Shown here: positions 56,951 to 64,000 of the stretch, in pieces
Position numbering within the stretch: position 1 is the stretch's first letter
Layout: each line of letters opens with the position of its first letter
The notes under the pieces: model-generated
The model's database searches: none
Told to the model about the DNA's origin: nothing
Seen by the model: only the letters and a program-made list of their open reading frames with translations
NCBI GenBank assembly: GCA_002104945.1
Contig: MCFH01000011.1
Location: forward strand, 939,501-1,003,500
Length of the DNA stretch: 64,000 nt
From: Piromyces finnis
Lineage: Eukaryota > Neocallimastigomycota > Neocallimastigomycetes > Neocallimastigales > Neocallimastigaceae
Direction: 5' to 3'
Program-made: the position numbers and the translations under genes

Positions 56951-57814
56951 CAATGCTACGGTTCAAATAAGATATCACAAAACACTTGAATAGTTATAAA
57001 AATAAAAATTTATTTAATTTTAATTTTTATTCATTTAATTTATTTTTGATTTTTCAATTTTTAAAATTTTTCTCAAAAATCCTCGTACTTTTTCCAACTA
57101 TCCATTATTTGAAATTTAATGGTTTTGGATAGCTAAGGATTTAAATTGATTTCATTCATAATATATGGACCATTCACTGTAACATATATTAATTAAATCC
57201 TTAATATATATTACGAATAATCTCTTAATATTTGAATAGAAAAATTTTTAATTTATAATTAATAAAATTTTAATTTATGATATGTGTAACATTTTTGCAT
57301 ATCATATATTATATATTTAATTATGACATATAATAAAATTATATTATTCAATTAATTATGCCCTTTTTTAGACATAAATAATAATTTTTCTGTCGAGGTA
57401 TCTTCTGTTTTGTGTGTAACAGTTGCCTCTTTTAGTAAAAATTATAATTAAATTCTATGTCATAATTTCAAATTATAAAATATTATACAATAAAGTTAAT
57501 TAATAAAATAAACCTTAAATAATAATAAAATACCTATAACTATTTTAATAATAAAATTTTGTAAAATTTATAAGTATAAAATATTATAAGTAATTATACT
57601 AATACTAATAATAAAGGTCTTAAATAACTATATACAAATAATATAACTATATAATAAAAATATTAATAATTACTAGAAAAATGTATAAAAATTATATATT
57701 ATAATTTTTATATTTTAAAAATAGAGTTAAACACTAGTAAGGAATATAAATAGTTGAAGGTTAAATCCTAAAATTCTAGCTAATTCAACTATTTATGTTC
57801 ATTCCTTAACAACA
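56951..57814. repeat. 864-bp dispersed repeat, copy 2, next to tRNA-Ala
   Basis: Same length as copy 1 and nearly identical. If its ends are TGCTACGG...TTCCTTAAC, the flanks aacaa (56949-56953 region and 57810-57814) match as a TSD; copy 1 shows no such match. It ends 12 bp upstream of the tRNA gene. Confidence 0.78.
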
Positions 57815-57826
57815 ATAATAATTGCT

Positions 57827-57898
57827 GGGGATATAACTCAGTGGTAGAGTGCTTGCTTTGCATGCAAGAAGCCTCGGGTTCGATCCCCGATATCTCCA
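57827..57898 (+). tRNA. tRNA-Ala (anticodon TGC)
   Basis: 72-nt cloverleaf: acceptor GGGGATA pairs with TATCTCC, the D arm contains GTGGTAGAG, the anticodon loop is TTTGCAT and the T arm is CGGGTTCGATCCCCG. TGC reads GCA alanine codons. A T5 run directly downstream (57899-57903) is a Pol III terminator. There is no intron. Confidence 0.96.
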
Positions 57899-58045
57899 TT
57901 TTTATAAATATAATTAAAAAATATAATAGTTTAATTGAATAATTATATTATTTTAGGACTACTAAAATTAAATAAGAAGTTTAAACAAAAACACATGAAA
58001 ATATAAAGTTTTATTATTAAACAAAAATAATGCTTTATGTTATAT
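57899..58045. other. tRNA terminator and AT-rich flank
   Basis: The T run after the tRNA is followed by about 140 bp of AT-rich sequence with no features. Confidence 0.6.
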
Positions 58046-58953
58046 TGTAAAAGTTTTACTAAACTTATAATTTAATATTAAAATATTAAATTAAATAAAA
58101 GATTAAAGATAACTAGGTTAGAAAAAATATTTTATTAAAATAATCTTAATTGTTTTATAAATGAATAATTAAATTATGTATTATAGTTAAAATAATTTCT
58201 TTTTATTTTATTTAAAGAATATATATAATAATGAGATTATTTAATAGTAATACTTATTAAGTATTAATAAGGTAATAATCTTTACAAGGATTTAATTTCA
58301 TAAAACTATTCTAAACTATTTATACTATTTGTAATTTTACATTTAATAATAAAATAACTTTTTAATATATAATTATTTTTATAATATATTTTATAATACT
58401 AAGGCTAAACTTAAGACCTATTACTAATTATTAAAAATAACTATTGTTTATATATCCATAATATTAATTATTTCTTAATTATAATATAATTCATTGAATA
58501 TAATATTAATAATTATAATCTTTTAATTCAAAGATTATAAGTTATGTTATTGAAATAATTATTATAAAATAAAGTTAATTAATTCCGGAAAATAATTTTA
58601 ATTTAATTAAAACAATAATTTATATCCTTTTGGGTGAATGATTTATGTTCAATACATCAGGGGTGATCATTCTCTGAATAAACAATTAATCATTACTAAC
58701 AAAATATCTTTAAATTGGAATATCTCGTGAACCAGCAGAGAAATCGACCTGATTTTAAGATACGTTGTTTATCTCAAGCGTGGCTTTCTAACGAACCCAC
58801 AATCTCCCAAAACACAATTATCCAAAATCGCCATTCGTTAAGGAGATACACGTGTTTTTCCTTATTTAATTTTAACGATAAGGGTTAAAGTTATTTTTTA
58901 TAAAATTATTAAGGGTTAAGGTCATATCTTAACCTTTTCTAAATTTTTTAAAT
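58046..58953 (-). repeat. LTR of family F, reverse orientation, cut by a copia LTR
   Basis: It begins TGTAAAAGTTTTACTAAAC (the complement of the F 3' end) and follows the family through the conserved island (58640-58860). It stops at 58953, where a copia LTR begins. The missing 5' end of this LTR, about 120 bp, is expected beyond the right edge of the window. Confidence 0.82.
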
Positions 58954-59224
58954 TGTGAAATAAATTTAATTAAAAAATAATTTTATTAATAAGGTTAACA
59001 AAGAGAAAAAGTTACATTGTAAATATTACAGTTATATAATGAGATGTAAGGTCATGTGACTATAGGAAATAAAATAAAATAAATAAAAAATAACTATCTC
59101 TACAACACGTAGACATTACGTTTACAACACTTTTAATACATGTTTATGTTTTTATAAATCAGTCACGTGTGTTTATAAATATATGATATAGATAAATAAA
59201 ATTATGTGTCCATAAATGTTCACA
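58954..59224 (-). repeat. 3' LTR of a Ty1/copia element
   Basis: 271 bp, TGTGAAATAAATT...AATGTTCACA on the plus strand, preceded on the minus strand by the purine tract TTTGAAGGGGAG. The partner LTR is not in the window. Confidence 0.7.
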
Positions 59225-59236
59225 CTCCCCTTCAAA

Positions 59237-59857
59237 TTAGATTTTCTTTAAGAATATCTTATTTGTATATTCAAACATTTTTGGACTAGGTAGATCTTTA
59301 GTTAAAGGGTCAGCTAGCATTTCTTTAGTGTTTATATATTCTATTTTTATATTGTTCTTTTCTATGTTGTCAATAATGAAATGGTAGTGTATATTTATGT
59401 GTTTTAACTTTGTGTTTATTTCACCGTTTTCTATTATTTTCTTACTTGCCTTGTTGTCGGTGAATAAAGTTATATTTTTATTGTAGTTAAAAATTTCATC
59501 TACCATATTTTTAAGCCATAGGATCTTCTTCGTATTCATTGACGTACTGATGTACTCAGCCTCAGCGGTAGACGTAGCCACACATGTTTGTTTCTTTGAC
59601 AACCAGCATATTGGGCTGTTTCCCATTAAGATTATCCCTCCAGAGGTAGATTTAAAGTCTTCTGCGCCCCCGTAGTCCGAATCAGTGTATCCTTGGATTT
59701 TCCCTTCACCACTGTATTCGATTTTGTAATGTTTTGTAGTGGATGAGTATCTGAAAATGTTTACAATTGTATTCCAGTCAGATACTGTTGGGTTTTCGGA
59801 TTTTCTTGCAGCTTTATTAACGGCGAAAGCAATATCCGGTCTAGTATATTAATGCAC
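59237..59857 (-). pseudogene. Copia RNase H domain
   Basis: Minus strand. The open part 59626-59237 has PICWLSKKQTCVATSTAEAEY, LFTDNKAS and MLADPLTKDLPSPKM, standard for the copia RNase H C-terminus. Upstream (59850-59627) the same product continues with RPDIAFAV and SDYGGAEDFKSTSGG. A stop and a short deletion near 59850, and a frameshift near 59880, separate it from RT. Confidence 0.85.
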
Positions 59858-61740
59858 CTATTGCACTTTTATATTTAGTCCTATCAAAAGGATTATTATT
59901 TGAGGTGCTCTGTCAACTGTTGTACATGGCGTATTTCTTCTACGTACGTTTTCCATATGAAATCTTTGTAATACATTATTAATGTAATTCTCTTGAGAAA
60001 TAATGTATTTGGAACCTTTCTTAATTTTTATTCCTAGAATATAATTAATGGGACCGCTATTTGATATTTTAAATTTACTTTTAATTTTGCTTATTACCCT
60101 CTCTATTGTATTTGTTTTTCCAACTATAACCATGTCGTCTACATATAGACCAATTATACATTTTACGTATTTGTTTTCTTTTAACGTATATATACATGAT
60201 TCGGATTTTAATGGTTTAAAGTTATTATTTTTCAGGAATTTATCTATTGTTTTATTCCATTGTCTTCCTGATTGTTTTAAACCATAAAGAGCTTTATTCA
60301 GCTTCCAGTATCCTCCCCCAAAGTTGCTATCTCCAAGCGGAATAGTGGTGTAAATATCCGTATCTAATGGAACATTGAGGTAGGCAGCTTTAATATCGAG
60401 CTGAAATATATCCCACTTAAATTTTGCAGCAATAGCAATAATAAATTTTAGACTGTCAATATTTAAGGTTGGAGAATAGGTTAAGTCAAAATCGATTCCT
60501 TGTTTTTGACGGAAACCTCTAGCGACAAGTCTAGCTTTAAAACGTACAATTTTATTATTGCTGTCCCTTTTAACAGCAAAAACCCATTTGGTAGATATAA
60601 TATTTTTGTTTTTTGGGATATTTTTAACCAGGGACATAATTTTATTAGAATATAAGTTATTCAATTCATCTTGAATGGCTGCTTTCCAATATTTTGAATT
60701 CGTACAAGACATTGCTTCTTTGTACGTAGTGGGAGCATCAGTAAATACGGTAGCTATATATTTGTTCTTGTGCTTCTTAGGGGTACTGGAATTATTTATA
60801 GAGGTAGGACTGTAAGGCCTTTTTCTTTCAGGATGGGAGGAATCATCAGAATTATCGGCCATGATATCATCCATGATATCATTTTCATCTTCAAAGTTTG
60901 GATCAAGATCATCCATAGATTTATTGTCGTCCGGGATAAAAGAATGAGAGTCACGTGTAATATCGGGAGAACCAGAAATTTTTGAATTAAAATTTATGTT
61001 ATCATTAATATCCATAGTATCTGAGTTGGTAGAATTATCCTGTGTAACATTAGAATTTATGCTAGAATTATGACGTGGATTATTTGATTTATCATCCAAT
61101 AGAATGTTTTCATTTTTATTTTGAATTTTTGAGTCAATTTTTGAAAAATTTTTATTAATAAAAATTTTTTCACGATGATCAGAAATTGAATTTTTAGTAG
61201 TATTTTCGCCAACATTTTTGGTATTAGAAATATCTTCAGTGGTGAATTCATCAGTTGAAGAGTTATTATAATAATCATGATTTTCAATAATTTTATTTTT
61301 GTTTTTGTCAGCAGGAGTTTCAGGAAATTGGTATTTATAATTTTTATTGATATTATTAGAAATTTTACAATTTTTCTTTTTGAAATTGCAATTGTCATTT
61401 GCAATTTCTTCTAAAACTTTTAAAATGTCATTAGTAAATTTAATTTTGTCAAATTTCGAATTTGAATTATTATTTTTGTTTTGAGTGTCTTCATTCATGT
61501 ATAAAGAATTTGTTTTAGAATTGTTCATTAAATTACTTTTTGAGCTTTCCATAGTTTGAGAAATAATATTAGTCTTTTTGTTACTTTTTTCCTCTTTCCA
61601 TTCAGTTTTTTCGTTATAAGTTAAATTTTTATCAACCAGGTCCTCGTCCATAGTACTTATATTGTCTTCATTTACCATTTTTTCTTCTATTTCTTCTTCA
61701 TTTATTTCTTCTTCATTTACTTCTATTACTTCTTCTCCAT
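59858..61740 (-). pseudogene. pol: Copia integrase-RT linker and reverse transcriptase
   Basis: The open frame extends to 61822 but its first 26 residues are encoded by a solo LTR, so the true copia part starts at 61740. A long acidic, Asn/Lys/Asp-rich linker (about 330 residues) is followed by RT with AIQDELNNL, ISTKWVFAVKRD, RLVARGFRQKQGIDFDLTYSP, FQLDIKAAYLNVPL, YGLKQSGRQWN and the catalytic YVDDMVIV. The frame is lost near 59880, in the segment leading to RNase H. RT itself looks intact. Confidence 0.88.
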
Positions 61741-61745
61741 TGTTT

Positions 61746-62351
61746 TGTAAAGATATCAAACGCCTCTGTTTGATATCTTTAATGTAACTTAAGCCACAAG
61801 TATTATTGTTTAAGTTACACAAATTATATTCAGAAAAAGAAAATGAGACATAATTTATTTATTAATAATTAAAGTTTAAAACAAAATAAATTATTAATTT
61901 ATTTTTAATGTTTTACAAATAAATTAAATTTCTCAATTTAAATCCCTAGTTTTAGTATTGTTTTTTTATAGAAATAGATAAATAATAAATGATTAATATA
62001 TCAATAATACATGGGCACATATTCAAATTAAATAGTACTTAATTTGAATTGCCAATTGTATTTTACTAAAAATAGTTATAGTTTAAATATTTATTAATAA
62101 TTAAGATTTTAGTGTAGATTTTAAATAATAATATATAAGAAATAAATAGTTATAATATAATATAAATGTATTTAGGAAAAATATAAATAGAAGATATTTA
62201 TCATCATTTTATCGATGTAATTGTTATTATTAAAATTCTATTATAATAAAAGATATTTTATAAAACAATTTTTTATTTTATTTTTTCAAATTTTTGTGTT
62301 ATTGTAATAGAATAGATATCATAATCTATTCTTTCAGTGTTCAACATTACA
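61746..62351 (+). repeat. Solo LTR, family A, inserted in copia pol
   Basis: 606 bp, TGTAAAGATATCAAACGCC...CAACATTACA, with TSD tgttt at 61741-61745 and 62352-62356. It lies in the linker of the copia pol. Leaving out the LTR and one TSD copy, the reading frame on both sides agrees. Confidence 0.9.
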
Positions 62352-63029
62352 TGTTTTTAAAATGGAAATCCTTCTTCTTGGAGGTAGTCCTTTCTGTATT
62401 ATTGTTTTGTTTATATATATTTGAATTTGTATCCATAGTGTTGTTGTTCTTGCTGTCAACAACTTTCTCTTTTACACCTTTCGTGTTATTGTTGTTCTTC
62501 GATGAGTCTGAGGATATCATATTGTCGTAATTATTAATATTATATGAATTATTGAAAGAGAAATACGGATCGTCTATATTTTTATTTTTATGAGTGTATT
62601 GTGCCGGCTTATTTTCGCAGCATTCTATTTCCCTAGAATAGTGAATTTTAAGTTTATCACCACATATCTCCATGACGATATATGAGTGATGTGTTTCGCT
62701 GAACCCAAGAAATATTCTTTCCTTTGAGTTTGGCGCAAATTTTGACTTTTTAAGAGAATAGTCCTTAAAGTAGCATATGCATCCAAATACTTTTTGATAT
62801 TTTAGATCTGCTTCCTCGTTGGTAAATACTTCGTCAGGGATTAAATTATTGTTTCCTTGGTGTGGTATTTTGTTGTAAATATAACAAGAATATTTTAAAG
62901 CAAAACTCCAAAAGTCTTCAGATAATTTAGCCCAATATAAAAGTGTTTTAGCAGAATTTTGAATAGTCTGATTTATTCTTTCTGCTTTACCATTTAATTC
63001 ATGTACGTAAGGAGGTGAGTTTATCTTAG
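62352..63029 (-). pseudogene. pol: Copia integrase (C-terminal half) and start of linker
   Basis: On the minus strand the frame is open from the LTR border at 63029. It reads HELNGKAERINQTIQ (with the catalytic Glu), then SEDFWSFALKYSCYIYNKIP, VFGCICYFKDYSLKKSKFAP and RIFLGFSETHHSYIV, and then the Asn-rich linker ending at the solo LTR. The N-terminal part of pol and gag are separated from it by the LTR of family B at 63030. Confidence 0.85.
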
Positions 63030-64000
63030 TGTAAAAGTATAAAATTTAAAACAGATTTTATACTTAAAACAAAACAATTTTTATTAACACAAAAAATAAA
63101 AAAATAAAACATTAAATTTTTATTTTAAAAAAAAAAACATTTTTATTTAAACTCTTAAAAATATTATTAACTATATAATAGTTAATAATTAAAAAATTGA
63201 AAATAACAATTACATCGATTTAATAAACAAAAATTACATGTATTTATATTTTTTCATAATTATATTCTAATATATTATTCTATTTAAATAAGCATATATT
63301 TAATATAAATTTAAAGATATCAAACGCCTCAGCTTGATATCTTTAATGTAACTTTAGCCACAAGTATTATTGTTTAAGTTATATAATTTATATTACAGAA
63401 AAAGAAAATGAGACATAATTTATTTATTAATAATTAAAGTTTGAAACAAAATAAATTATTAATTTATTTTTAATGTTTTACAAATAAATTAAATTTCTCA
63501 ATTTAATTTCTTAATTTTAGTATTGTTTTTGATAGAAAAAGATGAATAGTATATAAATAATAAATGATTAATATATAAATAATACATGGGCACATATTCA
63601 AATTAAATAGTATTTGATTTGAATTGCCTATTTAATTTTACTAAAATAGTTATAGTTTAAATATTCGATTAATAATTAAGATTTTAGTGTAGGTTTTAAA
63701 TAATAATATATAAGAAATAAATAGTTATAATATAATATAATTGTATTTAGGAAAAATATAAATAGAAGATATTTTTCATCATTTTATCAATGTAATTGTT
63801 ATTAATAAAATTTCTATTATAATAAAAGATATTTTTAATAAAACAATTTTTTATTTTATTTTAAATTTTGTGTTATTGTAATAGAATAGATATCCTAATC
63901 TATTCTTTCTGTGTCAGCATTACAATAAAATAAACAACACTAATCTAATTAAATAATAAAATAACAAAACTAAACTAAAACTAATTCATTATACTTTTAA
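63030..64000 (-). repeat. LTR of family B, split by a family A LTR, running off the window
   Basis: 63030-63309 and 63925-64000 follow the first part of the element B LTR (TGTAAAAGTATAAAATTT...). The break is filled by a family A LTR. The far end is not in the window, so it cannot be told whether this is a solo LTR or an element. Confidence 0.8.
63310..63924 (+). repeat. Solo LTR, family A, inside a family B LTR
   Basis: 615 bp. The first bases are TTTAAAGATATCAAACGCC (the usual TG is TT) and the end is GTCAGCATTACA. TSD ataaa is at 63305-63309 and 63925-63929. Confidence 0.87.

Noticed and set aside
61747-61822. N-terminal 26 residues of the minus-strand copia frame as part of a real protein
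   Set aside because: The same residues are encoded at the start of the family A LTR after element A (near 56034), so they are LTR sequence and not pol.
1-64000. Mitochondrial origin, given the extreme AT content
   Set aside because: Class II nuclear-type tRNA-Ser genes with Pol III terminators, LTR retrotransposons with TSDs and the absence of respiratory genes point to nuclear DNA.

Overview
This window is a very AT-rich eukaryotic chromosome segment made almost entirely of transposable elements. It holds LTR retrotransposons, solo LTRs and broken copies, three nuclear tRNA genes and the last 45 codons of one host gene at the left edge. The composition, the Asn-rich low-complexity protein segments, the chromodomain-bearing Ty3/gypsy elements and a GPI-signal-like C-terminus suggest an early-diverging fungus, most likely an anaerobic gut fungus (Neocallimastigomycota). 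That assignment is inference; another AT-rich tRNA-targeted genome such as a dictyostelid cannot be excluded from sequence alone.

Layout: 1-135 host gene tail; 757-838 tRNA-Ser(GCT) with Ty3/gypsy element 'D' (852-7427, minus strand, ORFs large) inserted 13 bp upstream of it; 7431-15000 a jumble of nested LTRs, a decayed gypsy pol (10264-12336) and a copia fragment; 15000-19977 a decayed Ty1/copia element carrying a solo LTR; 20089-20170 tRNA-Ser(TGA) with a 1034-bp solo LTR ('F') nearby; 22605-28716 a non-coding LTR element 'B' with identical LTRs (a LARD-like element) that carries an array of covarying hairpins; 28978-37360 Ty3/gypsy element 'C' (gag plus pol, one-base break in RT); 38142-39844 two solo LTRs; 40007-46063 an LTR of family A split by an intact chromovirus (40589-46024); 46064-48890 unassigned sequence with a G-rich island, an orphan ORF and a hairpin cluster; 50207-56563 intact Ty3/gypsy element 'A', lying between two copies of an 864-bp repeat; 57827-57898 tRNA-Ala(TGC); 58046-64000 a copia element broken by further LTR insertions.

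Five-base target-site duplications (TSDs) can be read around most insertions, which gives their order. Element A, non-coding element B and the chromovirus each have, directly after the 5' LTR, an 11-nt tract exactly complementary to an 11-nt tract in the LTR about 35 bases downstream of a TATA box. This is the arrangement of Tf1-type self-priming. Elements C and D have instead tRNA-type TGG... primer sites, and they share a textbook -1 frameshift signal (slippery heptamer, 6-nt spacer holding the gag stop, 7-bp stem, 8-nt loop) whose stem covaries between them. The most unusual object is element B: identical LTRs imply recent movement although it encodes nothing, and its internal hairpin array shows compensatory changes, so it may be a cis-acting RNA or DNA structure used by a parasitic element.
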